DNA of 64,000 nucleotides from NCBI RefSeq assembly GCF_900141765.1, contig NZ_FSRK01000001.1, positions 1 through 64,000 on the forward strand, written 5' to 3'. This DNA is from Epilithonimonas zeae. Lineage in GTDB: Bacteria > Bacteroidota > Bacteroidia > Flavobacteriales > Weeksellaceae. Below, piece by piece: positions 26,052-36,200 of the stretch. The position numbers and the translations under genes are program-made. The notes under the pieces were generated by a model. That model saw nothing but the letters and a program-made list of their open reading frames with translations, made no database searches and had not been told where the DNA came from. Positions within the stretch are counted from its first letter, which is position 1. Each line of letters opens with the position of its first letter.

Positions 26052-27623
26052 TTGAATCGCTTTATCTTAATTTTCTTCGCTGCTTTTACTGCTTCGTTTT
26101 GGTTTGGTCAAAATCAAAATCAGGAAGACTTGGCTGGTTCAGAGACTTTGGATAAAAGTAAAATTTCGCCGGAACAAATCGTCGAGCAAAGTATCAAAAA
26201 GCTTGAACAACCAATTTCCGAAGAAGAAAAATATGAAGTTCGGATGAAAATGGCAGATGCTTATCTGAAAATAAAAAAACCAGATTTTGCAAAATCAACA
26301 GAGATGCTTTTCAAAGCGAAGGAAATTGCTGAGAAGTTGGATGATACCAAGTTGAAGGCAAAAATCTACGGTTCAATCGCCAATCAATATTCCTTTCTGA
26401 ATTTCCCTGAAAAAATAAAACCTTACCTCGACTTATCAAAACTAGAAGTTGATAAACTTCCGAATGGCTACGAAAAGAATTATCTGACGGCAAGATTGTA
26501 CATAGAATATGGAAATCTGGAAGCCGATAAAGAGAATTTTATTGTGGCGAGAAAAGATTATCAAAGAGCTTTGAAGTTTCTTGGAAATATAGGGAACCCC
26601 AATAAAAAAAATATTTTCCAATTTCGAAGAGCGTTTTATAATATGGGTGTTTCGTATGCTTATCTCAAACAAAATGATTCGGCGGAATATTTTCTTAACA
26701 AAGCTTTGGCAATCCATGATAATGAAAATAAAGAGTTTAAGTATTTTATCTACAATAATTTGGCTAAGGTTTATGCTGATAAAAATGAAAATCAGCGAGC
26801 AATCGATTCCTTGGAAGTTGTGTTGAAAGAAGATGCTTTCAAAGACAATAGATTGCGGGCTGATATGTACAAAAAGCTGATTGCTTCTTACAAAGCTTTG
26901 AATAATAAAGAAAAATACATCGAATATTCTGAGAAGCTTTTGGAACTGGAGTCTGATGTGAAGGATAATAATCTGAAAGCCATCAACACCGCAGTTTCTG
27001 AAGAGCAAAAAAATCTTTTGGAAAAGATATCCGATAAAGAAGGACATAATAATCTTTTACTAATCAGTTGTGGATTTTTGGTTGTCGTTGGAGGGATTTC
27101 TATTTTCTTCATCAATCAAAAAAGAAAGAAAGAGAAATTGATTTATCAGAATTTTATTTCGAATCTTGAAAAGCAGGAAGTAAAGGAAACTTCAGAACCG
27201 AAAGCAATTGTTCAGCCCGAAATTGAAGAAAAGGAAAAAGTTTCGTTTTCCGTTCCAAGTTCTGCAGAAACTATGATTCTCGATAAATTAGAAAAGTTTG
27301 AGGAATCTGCCAAGTTTACCAATTCCAAACTGACGGTTGCGAGTCTGGCGGTAATGTTCAAGACCAATCCAACTTATCTTTCCGAAACCATCAAGAAACA
27401 CAAAGAGAAAAACTTCAATAATTATCTGAACGAGCTTCGTATCAATTATATCTGCAAGCAGATTAACGAACGTCCGGAATTCCTTAATTACAAAATAAGT
27501 TATCTCGCAGAAGAAGCTGGTTTTTCTTCACATAGTTCCTTTACAACTGTTTTCAAAAACATAACCGGAATTTCTCCATCAGCTTTTTTGAGAGAAGCGG
27601 AGAAGAAACATAAAAATATTTAA
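26052..27623 (+). CDS. Membrane-bound TPR protein with a C-terminal AraC-type DNA-binding domain
   Basis: This 523-residue protein has an N-terminal signal or anchor (MNRFILIFFAAFTASFWFGQ), several tetratricopeptide repeats over about residues 50-330, one transmembrane helix near 337-357 (LLLISCGFLVVVGGISIFF), and a cytoplasmic AraC/XylS helix-turn-helix domain at about 410-520 (AEEAGFSSHSSFTTVFKNITGISPSAF). It probably senses something outside the cytoplasm through the TPR part and binds DNA inside. The start is read as TTG: no in-frame ATG precedes the signal peptide and a stop codon lies just upstream. The T9SS cargo gene 178 bases downstream is a possible target. The family is common in Chryseobacterium. 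Confidence 0.88.
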   Translation: MNRFILIFFAAFTASFWFGQNQNQEDLAGSETLDKSKISPEQIVEQSIKKLEQPISEEEKYEVRMKMADAYLKIKKPDFAKSTEMLFKAKEIAEKLDDTKLKAKIYGSIANQYSFLNFPEKIKPYLDLSKLEVDKLPNGYEKNYLTARLYIEYGNLEADKENFIVARKDYQRALKFLGNIGNPNKKNIFQFRRAFYNMGVSYAYLKQNDSAEYFLNKALAIHDNENKEFKYFIYNNLAKVYADKNENQRAIDSLEVVLKEDAFKDNRLRADMYKKLIASYKALNNKEKYIEYSEKLLELESDVKDNNLKAINTAVSEEQKNLLEKISDKEGHNNLLLISCGFLVVVGGISIFFINQKRKKEKLIYQNFISNLEKQEVKETSEPKAIVQPEIEEKEKVSFSVPSSAETMILDKLEKFEESAKFTNSKLTVASLAVMFKTNPTYLSETIKKHKEKNFNNYLNELRINYICKQINERPEFLNYKISYLAEEAGFSSHSSFTTVFKNITGISPSAFLREAEKKHKNI

Positions 27624-27801
27624 TCTTTTATTTATCAGTGGTTTAAAGCTAATTTTTGTATTTTAAAATATGATATTTCGAAAGTGTAATGCTATTTTTT
27701 GATTCTTAAAGTATATACATTTACTTCATCAATGAGATAAAATATTTTTCTGATTGATGTGATTATATCAATGTATTTTAAAAAATCTTAAAAAATTAAT
27801 T

Positions 27802-28749
27802 ATGAAGAAAATTGTATTTTTTTTATCTGCGCTAGGTTCTATTTTTTCCTATTCGCAAAACCTGGGTTACGGAAATTCTGTTTCCAAATCATTATCCGGA
27901 GAAGTTAAAACTCAAACTAAATTAGCGGCAAAAGCAGAAACTTGTAATACGGTTGTTATTAATGATACCGAAGAGCAAAACGGTGTTTTCATCATCGGAA
28001 ATGGCGGACAAAAAGCAGCTGTTGATATTCCACTCGAAGCTAATCAGACCATTAAAATCAATAGTATAGTAGTGACTTTGGCGAGTAAACTTCCGCCAAC
28101 TTTTGTGAATTTCATCTTTTACGATAATACTCTTTCTACGCCGGAAGACCCGGAAGATCCAAGAAGAAATGTCCCAAATCAGCAGATTTTACAAATTACT
28201 GATAGTACAATCGAATCCTATGAAGATGTTGGATACGAACCTTTGCACGAGTTTGTCGTAAGAAAAGTAAAAGTAAAGTTAGCGAATCCAATTTTGTTAA
28301 ACGGAACAATGTCTGATGGTAGAATCTGGATGAGTACAAAATCTGATGCCAATGCTTGGGCTACAACTGCACATTACGAAACTGGTGAAGGCGTGGTTGG
28401 GGAAAGTCTGGCAATGGGCGGAAACACATTTGATTGGTTTCAACTTCTTAATCAAGAGTGTTTATATGAGCTTGAAGCTGAATGTGGTATCCTGAATGTT
28501 TCTGATGCTGATTTCAATTCTAAAATAAGCATTTATCCTAATCCGACTCAGGATTATTTCGAATTTAAAGGCTTAAGCGGAACCAAAATCGTATCGACGA
28601 ATATCTACTCAAGCAACGGAAGTCTTGTGAAAACAATCAATTCCAATGAATCTAAAGTTGATGTAAGTCATCTGAAAAGCGGCGTTTATATCGTTCAAAC
28701 GATAACGGCTAACGGAAATACATTTACGAATAAATTGATTAAAAAATAA
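27802..28749 (+). CDS. Secreted protein with T9SS type A sorting domain
   Basis: This 315-residue protein has a signal peptide ending FSYSQ. The central part (about 45-225) is a beta-rich domain without a family that I recognise. The last 75 residues form a type IX secretion sorting domain: ISIYPNPTQDYFEF, the central strands, LKSGVYIVQTI and the terminal KLIKK. It is therefore exported across the outer membrane and fixed to the cell surface or released. The acidic segment TPEDPEDPRRNVPNQQ may bind calcium. It follows the TPR/AraC regulator. Confidence 0.85.
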   Translation: MKKIVFFLSALGSIFSYSQNLGYGNSVSKSLSGEVKTQTKLAAKAETCNTVVINDTEEQNGVFIIGNGGQKAAVDIPLEANQTIKINSIVVTLASKLPPTFVNFIFYDNTLSTPEDPEDPRRNVPNQQILQITDSTIESYEDVGYEPLHEFVVRKVKVKLANPILLNGTMSDGRIWMSTKSDANAWATTAHYETGEGVVGESLAMGGNTFDWFQLLNQECLYELEAECGILNVSDADFNSKISIYPNPTQDYFEFKGLSGTKIVSTNIYSSNGSLVKTINSNESKVDVSHLKSGVYIVQTITANGNTFTNKLIKK

Positions 28750-28777
28750 ATTCATATTTTAAATTATTACGACAGGA

Positions 28778-28806
28778 AGTCAGGAATTTTGCTCCTGGCT
28801 TTTTTG
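28778..28806 (+). terminator. Terminator after the T9SS cargo gene
   Basis: An 8-bp stem (AGTCAGGA at 28778-28785 with TCCTGGCT at 28793-28800, one G-T pair) is followed by T6. Confidence 0.75.
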
Positions 28807-28957
28807 TTTTTTAATATTTGTCATGTATTAACTAATTTCGTTTATTTTGAAGGCAATCTTTAATTTAATAATGTTTTTATTGTTAAATAATTCTTTTTTG
28901 CGGGATTAAATTGTTGGTTTTCATATAAAATTCATAATTTGCACAAAATAATTTAAT

Positions 28958-31639
28958 ATGAAGAAATATCTATTATTGTCTGCAATTGCTTTGCCTCTTT
29001 TGGGTTATTCGCAATGGACTAAGGTGTCTCAAGTTTCCGACAGGCAGAAAGTTAACGAAAGTGTTGCTTATCTGGCTAAGAAAAACTTGTTTAGTTTAGA
29101 TCAACAGAAATTACAGAGTTTACTTAGCCCTGTAAATAATAAATTTTCCGGAAAGCAAGGTGTAGTGATTACTATCCCGAATTCTGAAGGAAAATTAGAG
29201 CGATTTAAAATTTGGGAGTATTCTAATATGGCTGAGGATCTTCAGGCAAAATTTTCTGACATTAAATCATACGTTGGAACAAGTTTGGACGACGCATCTG
29301 CTTATTTGAGATTTAGTCTTTCTCCGCAAGGGCTATCCTCAATCATAGTTCGTTCCGGCCATTCCGAATATATTGAACCTCTAACTGCAGATCATAAAAC
29401 ATATGTTGTTTTTGATTCTAGTCAGAAGAAAAAAAATGTTAATGAAGATGAACCGTTTGAGTGTACTGTTAAAGATGCAGGATCAACTGCGGAAGAAACA
29501 CCAAATGTTTCTAATAAAGCTGCTGGAACTAATGTTTTTAGGTTGGCATTATCTTGTACCGGCGAATATGCTCAGTACCATTTGGATAAAGCTGGAATTC
29601 CTTCTACAGCAACCGATGCTGAGAAAAAAGCCGTTGTATTGGCTGCTCTTAATGCTACTGCAACAAGACTAAACGCCCTTTTTGAAAAAGATTTGTCTTT
29701 GCATTATAATCTGATTTCTCAAACAGAATCACTAATATTTCTAAATGCAAATACTGATCCTTATTCTAGTGGAGGAGGGCCAGATACGGCGAACAGTGGT
29801 ATCAATTCCACTTTAGGAACTGGCGCTGCCTCTTTGTATGATCTTGGGCATCTTGTTGATAAAAAAGATGCTAATGGTGCGGCATATCTTGGCGTTATTT
29901 GTGGCTCTAGTTTAAAAGCTGGTGGATGGACATCACATAACCTTCCGGAAGGAGCAACTTTTGATATTGATTATGTTGCTCACGAGATGGGACATCAGAT
30001 GGGAGCCGGGCATACTTACACTTTTTATAGTAGTCAGTTAGATCAGCGAGTAGAGCCGGGAAGTGGAAGTACTGTAATGGCTTATACTGGCATCACCGGA
30101 AATCTAGATGTTCAGTATAACTCACACGATAATTTCCATTATAATAGTCTCAACCAGATTAAAAATAAAATCAACGGTGTCTCTTGTGGAACAAATGTAC
30201 CATATGCATTACCAGCTCCAACAGTAGATGCTGGAAATGATTACACTATTCCGGCATCTACACCATTTGTTGTAAAAGCTACAACTACCGATGCTAGTAC
30301 GACTGGTTATACCTACAGTTTTGAACAAACCGATCAGGCTGCAACAGCTCAAATCGGAACAAATAGTATTGCTTATTTGGCAAAACCTTCCGGACCAAAT
30401 TTCAGAGCATTACCTCCAACAGCTAATCCGTATAGATATTTCCCTGATTTTAATACAGTTTTAGCTGGAGTGTATACAACAAGATGGGAATCTGTTTCTA
30501 GTGTTGCGAGAACGCTTAATTTTGGAGTGGTATTACGAAATAACAATCCATTGGAACCTAATATTGCGAGAGATGCAATGGCAGTTACTGTTAATGCAGC
30601 TTCTGGACCATTTAAAGTTACAGCGCCAACATTTGGTCAATCATTAACGTCCGGAGGAAGTTTTACTGTAACTTGGGATGTAGCAAATACAAATGTTGCA
30701 CCTGTGAATACTACTACTGTTAATCTAAAGATTTCTAAAGACGGAGGAAAAACTTTTGTTTCATTATTGGATAATACACCTAATGATGGAACTGAAACGG
30801 TAACAATACCAAGTGATTTCTCAGCTACGAATGCTTATATTTTAGTAGAAGCAGTTAATAATATTTATTATGCCGTAAGCCCAAGCTTTGTAATTGATTA
30901 TAGCGTGGCGGGTGAAGAGTGTAATACTTATACATACAGTGGGGCACCGGTAAATATCAAAGATGGACCTGGCGGATCCGCAATAGCATCTCCAAAGGTA
31001 GAAGCTCCATTATCAATCACTGATACAGGAGTAATTACAAAAATCAGTGTGACACCAAATATTACTCATCCTAACGCAGCAAATTTATCTTTTGGAATAG
31101 AAAGTCCAGTTGGTACAACAGCATTATTAATGGATCATCAGTGTAGTTCTCGTTCAGGGATTACGGCCAAATTTACTGATGCTGCAACAACAATTACTTG
31201 TGCGTCTCCAGTTACAGGTAATGCAAAACCTTTTCAGCCATTAAATGTTTTTGTAGGGCATAATGCAGAAGGAACTTGGAAATTATTTGCATCAGATAAT
31301 ACGCCTGGAAATGTTGGAGTTATCAATTCTTGGGCTTTAGAAGTTTGTACAAGAGATGCTCAGGTTCTTGCTGTTAACGAAAATGCTTTCAATGCTAATA
31401 ATATCAAAGTTTATCCAAACCCTTCAAGTGGAAACTTCTTTATCAAGTCAAAAGATCTAGGAAGCAATGCAAATGTGGCAATCTATGATATGAATGGTAG
31501 AGTAGTTCATACTTCAGGATTCAATGCGGCAACGGGTGAATCTACTAATGAGTTCAATGTTAATTTGACAAAAGGAGTTTACCTATTGAAAGTAACTTCT
31601 TCTAAAGCGAATTATACTCAGAAATTAATTGTTAAATAA
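28958..31639 (+). CDS. Secreted reprolysin-like metalloprotease with P domain and T9SS sorting domain
   Basis: This 893-residue protein has a signal peptide ending LLGYSQ and a propeptide of about 170 residues. The metzincin domain carries HEMGHQMGAGH at His342, matching HExxHxxGxxH of M12B-type peptidases, with the Met-turn STVMAY about 35 residues later. Next come an Ig-like region, a proprotein-convertase P domain (about 660-810; NLSFGIESPVGTTALLM, GTWKLFASDNTPG) and a T9SS sorting domain (IKVYPNPSSGNFFI to KLIVK). It should be an extracellular protease. Promoter: TAATTTGC at 28935-28942 is one base short of the consensus. A terminator follows. Confidence 0.92.
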   Translation: MKKYLLLSAIALPLLGYSQWTKVSQVSDRQKVNESVAYLAKKNLFSLDQQKLQSLLSPVNNKFSGKQGVVITIPNSEGKLERFKIWEYSNMAEDLQAKFSDIKSYVGTSLDDASAYLRFSLSPQGLSSIIVRSGHSEYIEPLTADHKTYVVFDSSQKKKNVNEDEPFECTVKDAGSTAEETPNVSNKAAGTNVFRLALSCTGEYAQYHLDKAGIPSTATDAEKKAVVLAALNATATRLNALFEKDLSLHYNLISQTESLIFLNANTDPYSSGGGPDTANSGINSTLGTGAASLYDLGHLVDKKDANGAAYLGVICGSSLKAGGWTSHNLPEGATFDIDYVAHEMGHQMGAGHTYTFYSSQLDQRVEPGSGSTVMAYTGITGNLDVQYNSHDNFHYNSLNQIKNKINGVSCGTNVPYALPAPTVDAGNDYTIPASTPFVVKATTTDASTTGYTYSFEQTDQAATAQIGTNSIAYLAKPSGPNFRALPPTANPYRYFPDFNTVLAGVYTTRWESVSSVARTLNFGVVLRNNNPLEPNIARDAMAVTVNAASGPFKVTAPTFGQSLTSGGSFTVTWDVANTNVAPVNTTTVNLKISKDGGKTFVSLLDNTPNDGTETVTIPSDFSATNAYILVEAVNNIYYAVSPSFVIDYSVAGEECNTYTYSGAPVNIKDGPGGSAIASPKVEAPLSITDTGVITKISVTPNITHPNAANLSFGIESPVGTTALLMDHQCSSRSGITAKFTDAATTITCASPVTGNAKPFQPLNVFVGHNAEGTWKLFASDNTPGNVGVINSWALEVCTRDAQVLAVNENAFNANNIKVYPNPSSGNFFIKSKDLGSNANVAIYDMNGRVVHTSGFNAATGESTNEFNVNLTKGVYLLKVTSSKANYTQKLIVK

Positions 31640-31661
31640 TTCCAATTTATTTAAAAATTTT

Positions 31662-31688
31662 AAAGCCGATCAGCAATGGTCGGCTTTT
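31662..31688 (+). terminator. Terminator after the metalloprotease gene
   Basis: Stem AAAGCCGA (31662-31669) pairs with TCGGCTTT (31680-31687), extended by two weaker pairs, and leads into T-rich sequence. Confidence 0.8.
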
Positions 31689-31764
31689 GTTATTTCTAGA
31701 ATAGAAATTTCTTCGATGCTTTCAATAAAATATATTAAATTGCTGATATCAAAAAAGTAAAACT

Positions 31765-32556
31765 ATGTATTCACAAATAGAGATAGATTCCCAATTCGAT
31801 GGAAAACTGCAACTGATTTATCTGAACCAGCCCGATAGTTATAACAGCCTTACCGAAGTTATGCTTAGAGAATTGCGAAATGCGGTTCACAAATTCAGTA
31901 ATGATGATAACGTAAGATGTGTTGCCATTGCTGGAAAAGGAAAGGCGTTTTGTGCCGGACAAAATTTAAAAGAAGCTTTAGGTTTTGATGAAGATGACAG
32001 AACCATCCAGAGATTTGTTATCGAATATTATAATCCTTTGGTTCTCGAAATTGTTAAATGTAAAAAACCAGTCATTGCTTTAGTTAATGGACCGGCTGTT
32101 GGAGCAGGAGCAATGTTGGCTTCAATTTGTGATTTTACTCTAGCAACAGAAAGTTCTTATTTCTCTTTTGCTTTTGCGAATATTGGTTTAATTCCTGATA
32201 CCGCGGGAACTTATTATTTGCCCAAATTAGTAGGAAGACAATTAGCTAGTTATTTATCTTTCACAGGGAAAAAAGTTCCTGCTACAGAAGCTAAGAAAAT
32301 AGGTTTGGTTGCTGATGTTTTTGCAGATTCAGAATTTGTAGAAAAATCAATGGAAGTTCTGACACAGCTTTCCCACGCGGCAACAACAGCACTTTATCTA
32401 ACTAAAAAAGCTTTTAATAAATCATATAACTTTACGCTTAACGAACAATTAGATTACGAATCCATCATTCAGCAAGATGCAGCAGAAACCGAAGATTTCA
32501 AAGAAGGTGTTGACGCTTTCATCGAAAAACGTTTGCCCAATTACAAAGGAAAATAA
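31765..32556 (+). CDS. paaG: Enoyl-CoA hydratase/isomerase family protein, PaaG-like
   Basis: This 263-residue crotonase-fold protein resembles PaaG, the isomerase that turns ring-1,2-epoxyphenylacetyl-CoA into its oxepin form in phenylacetate breakdown. Family marks are the CoA-binding GKGKAFCAGQNLKE, the oxyanion-hole segment VNGPAVGAGAMLASICDFTLA, and NIGLIPDTAGTYYLPKLVG. The Asp in PDTAGT fits isomerase rather than hydratase forms. The thioesterase gene downstream supports the phenylacetate assignment, but the other paa genes are not in the window. No signal peptide, so cytoplasmic. Confidence 0.8.
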   Translation: MYSQIEIDSQFDGKLQLIYLNQPDSYNSLTEVMLRELRNAVHKFSNDDNVRCVAIAGKGKAFCAGQNLKEALGFDEDDRTIQRFVIEYYNPLVLEIVKCKKPVIALVNGPAVGAGAMLASICDFTLATESSYFSFAFANIGLIPDTAGTYYLPKLVGRQLASYLSFTGKKVPATEAKKIGLVADVFADSEFVEKSMEVLTQLSHAATTALYLTKKAFNKSYNFTLNEQLDYESIIQQDAAETEDFKEGVDAFIEKRLPNYKGK

Positions 32557-32665
32557 GAAGAAAAGTTGGAGAATGGTAACGTTTGAGAGTACCAGCATTG
32601 AGTATTATTTTGTTTAAACATCTATCATCCATCAACTATCATTTAACAATCATCAATTATCATTT

Positions 32666-33079
32666 ATGAATGCTCGCGAAACGGCAGAATATATGTTTGA
32701 GAAAGATTTGTTTTCTCAATGGCTCGGAATTGAATTGACCGAAATCAAGGATAATTATTGCCTTATAAAAATGCCCATAAAACCAGAAATGATTAATGGA
32801 CTCGGGACGGTTCACGGCGGCGTAACATTTGCTTTTGCAGATTCGGCGTTGGCGTTTTCTTCCAACAATAGCGGTGAAGCTGCGGTGGCGCTCAATTGTT
32901 ATATTAATTTCACAAAAGCTGCAAAAAACGGTGATGTTTTAACTGCAGAAAGTATTCTTTTGAACAACACTAGAAAAACGGCTATTTATGATATTACAAT
33001 CAAGAATCAGAATGATGAGGTTATAGCAGGATTTCGAGGGACAGTTTATAAGATTGGAAAGAAGATTATAGACCTTTAA
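32666..33079 (+). CDS. paaI: Hotdog-fold acyl-CoA thioesterase, PaaI-like
   Basis: This 137-residue hotdog thioesterase resembles PaaI, which releases CoA from dead-end phenylacetate intermediates. The signature is GLGTVHGGVTFAFADSALAF with the conserved HGG and the catalytic Asp, then ALNCYINFTKAAKNGDVLTAES. Length is normal. It follows the PaaG-like gene after 109 bases that contain the reiterated CAATCATCAATTAT sequence. The pair looks like a fragment of a phenylacetate module whose other genes are elsewhere. Confidence 0.82.
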   Translation: MNARETAEYMFEKDLFSQWLGIELTEIKDNYCLIKMPIKPEMINGLGTVHGGVTFAFADSALAFSSNNSGEAAVALNCYINFTKAAKNGDVLTAESILLNNTRKTAIYDITIKNQNDEVIAGFRGTVYKIGKKIIDL

Positions 33080-33189
33080 AATATATTCCGACCTGTTCGA
33101 AAATTTAAAATGATATTGATCTAAATGATTAATATCGTTTTTGTTTTGAATTTTATTAACATTTTTTAAGAAATATTTAAGAATTTATT

Positions 33190-33197
33190 TATTTTTG
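33190..33197 (+). promoter_or_regulatory. -7 box (TATTTTTG) of the giant subtilisin gene
   Basis: A full match to TAnnTTTG, 14 bases before the ATG at 33212. It is preceded by an AT-rich stretch. Confidence 0.55.
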
Positions 33198-33211
33198 GGA
33201 AATTTTTTAAA

Positions 33212-36200
33212 ATGAAAAAACTAAATAACCAATTTCTCTTAATATGCTTATTATTTAGTATAAGTATATTTTCCCAAGATCAACAAAGCATCAGGCGGAT
33301 TCAGCAATCTACAAAAGTTGATTATTTAAAATCTTTCTCCGACAATCAAAGAAAGAAATTTGACCTCAGTTTTAATTTGGCTAATTCCCTGGCAGATCAT
33401 AACAATTGGCGTAAAATTATAATTACAGATTCTACGTATTCCCGATTAGTAGGTGTCACCAAAGATTTGAAGCCCATCTATTACATGACAGAAAACCGGA
33501 ATGCTGGAATAACTTCACGTGCCGATAGACTCTATAGCGGTGGTAGTTTAGGAATTTCTATACAAGGCGAAGGGATGCTTGCTGGTGTTTGGGATGCTGG
33601 AAGTCCATTATTAACGCACGAGCTTTTTTCTAACAGAATTTCTTTGAGTGATAATTCTCCTTATCTGCATCCTCACGCATCACACGTTGCAGGAACCATC
33701 ATTGGGACAGATGCTGTGCAAAATGGTAATGCAAGAGGAATGGCTTTTAAAGGTAGCGCAAATGCTTACGATTGGGATAATGACGTAGCAGAGGTTGCCA
33801 ATGCTGCCGCAAATGGACTTTTGATTTCCAATCACTCTTATGGCTATAATCCATATTATTATGGCGTAGAAAAGTTTGGGAAATATGATGATGATTCAAA
33901 AGCTTTTGACGAAATTCATTTTAATGCACCTTACTACCAAATGGTTTGTGCCGCCGGGAATTCCAGAATTTATGGCGTTAATACAGGGAAGAATGGCTTT
34001 GACCTTATAACAGGACATGCGCTTAGTAAAAACGTTATTACTGTTGCAGCTGTGCAAGAAGTTTTAAATTATACTAATGCATCCTCTGTGATAATGTCAG
34101 ATTTTAGTAGTTGGGGACCTTCGGATGATGGACGTATTAAGCCGGATATTTCAGCTAAAGGTGTTCACACATTTTCTGCAGTTAATTATGCTAACAATTC
34201 TTATGAGTATTACGATGGGACTTCTATGGCTTCTCCTAGTGTTGCCGGAACATTACTTTTGTTGCAGCAGTATTATAATCAACTGAATAATAATTATATG
34301 AAAGCATCGAGTCTTAAAGGCTTGATGATTCACTCTGCTGATGAGGCAGGCGTTGCTCCGGGGCCGGATTACAAGTTTGGTTGGGGATTAATCAATGCTG
34401 AAAAAGCTGCAACTATTATAAAGAATAAAAATCTTTTTTCCAAAATAGAAGAGAGTTCCTTGGCTAATGGTGAAACAAAAGAGATCATTTTAAATAGTGA
34501 TGGTATTAATCCGTTAGTGGTTACATTAGCCTGGACAGATCCTGTAGGCGATTTGCCATCTAATACCATAGATGATCCGACGCCAAATTTGGTCAACGAT
34601 TTGGATATTATTCTTTCAAGAGATGGGACAGAATATTTTCCATGGAAATTAGATCCTTCGGCTGTCAATTCAGCAGCTACAAGAGGTGTTAACAATCTTG
34701 ATAATGTTGAGAAAATTGAGATTGATACACCAGTAGCAGGAACTTATTTGTTGACAATTAAACATAAAGGAAGTTTGGTTAATCAGTCCCAGAATTACTC
34801 ACTCATCGCTTCAGGCATTGTTACTAAGGATTTCTGGTTCAATACAACTCAGAATAATATCAAATTATGTAAAACCAGTACCGATAACATTACAATTGAT
34901 TTTGACTTCCATACAAAAAATGGATTTTCAAATAATGTGATTTTCTCTGTATTGAATTTACCTAATGGCTTGTCAGCTAATTTTAGTCCGGTTAGTTTAT
35001 CTGCAGAAGGAAACTTTACCCTTAATATATTAGGGATTTCAAGTTTGCAAAAAGGTAAATATAACATTATTGTAAAAGGACAAAGTGGAACAGATACTTT
35101 TGAGTATCCGATAAGCTTTATAATCTATGATAGTAATGTTTCTGTTCCTAATTTGCTGACGCCAACCAATAATAATCTTTCAGTCAATTATAATAATACT
35201 GAATTCACTTGGTCATCCGATTCTAATTCTGAATCTTATCTTTTAGAAATTTCGAAAGACTCTAATTTTTCTGTTAAAGAAAGCTATACAGTATCCACTA
35301 ATAGATACTCCAAGAATTTAAGTATTGGAACCAAATATTATTGGAGAGTAAAGGGAATTAATGAATGTGGTGAAAGTTCTTTTTCTGTAGTCAATAGTTT
35401 TAATACTTATTGCGATCCGCCTCAATATTTACAATTGGTAAGTGCGGGAACCTCATCTCTTACTGTGAGTTGGAGCAGCAACTCCTCATCTGGAAAATGG
35501 GAAATAGAATCTGTACCAGCAGGGACAACACCAACTGGTACTGGAAATATTGTTACGTCTTCTCCATATATAATAACTAACTTGATTAAGAATACTTGTT
35601 ATGATGTATATGTCAGAATCGTTTGTGGAGATGAAGGAAGTTACTCACCTTGGATAAAAGGAAGTAATTTCTGCACTACTGCAGATTATTGTGGTGGCGA
35701 TCATTTCTACGATTCAGGAGGTGCTTACGGCAATTATCCGCCTGGAGAGAGCCTTATTAAAGCAATTTATCCGGAGAATGCTGGGGACAGGGTTGTAGCA
35801 ACTTTTAATAAATTCAATGTAGAAAGCTGCTGTTCATATTTTACAATATACGATGGCCCGAATGCTGGTGGCTCTATCCTATTTTCCGGAACAAATATGC
35901 AGCTGCCTTATACGTTTAGGTCTTCTCATCCTACGGGAGCTTTATCTTTTAGTTTTTATGCTTACGGAAATGGAGGAGAAGGCTGGGATGCGACTATAAG
36001 CTGTGAGCCAAAACCGGCCTGTCCTACTGTACCTAAAAATATTCTGTTGACTAATTCACAACCTAGTTTAATTACTTTTAGCTGGGAAGATACTTCTAAT
36101 GCAACACAATGGCAGGTAGAAGTGGTTCCAGCTGGTTCGATCCCTACAGGTGTTGGCGAGAATATTTCACAAAAATCATTTACAAAATCAGGTTTATCTA

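Noticed and set aside
26442-27047. 201-residue minus-strand ORF inside the TPR/AraC gene
   Set aside because: The plus frame has signal peptide, TPR, membrane helix and HTH in a sensible order; the minus frame is low-complexity Ile/Phe sequence.
29403-29672. 89-residue ORF inside the metalloprotease gene
   Set aside because: Out-of-frame shadow with low-complexity Leu-rich sequence.
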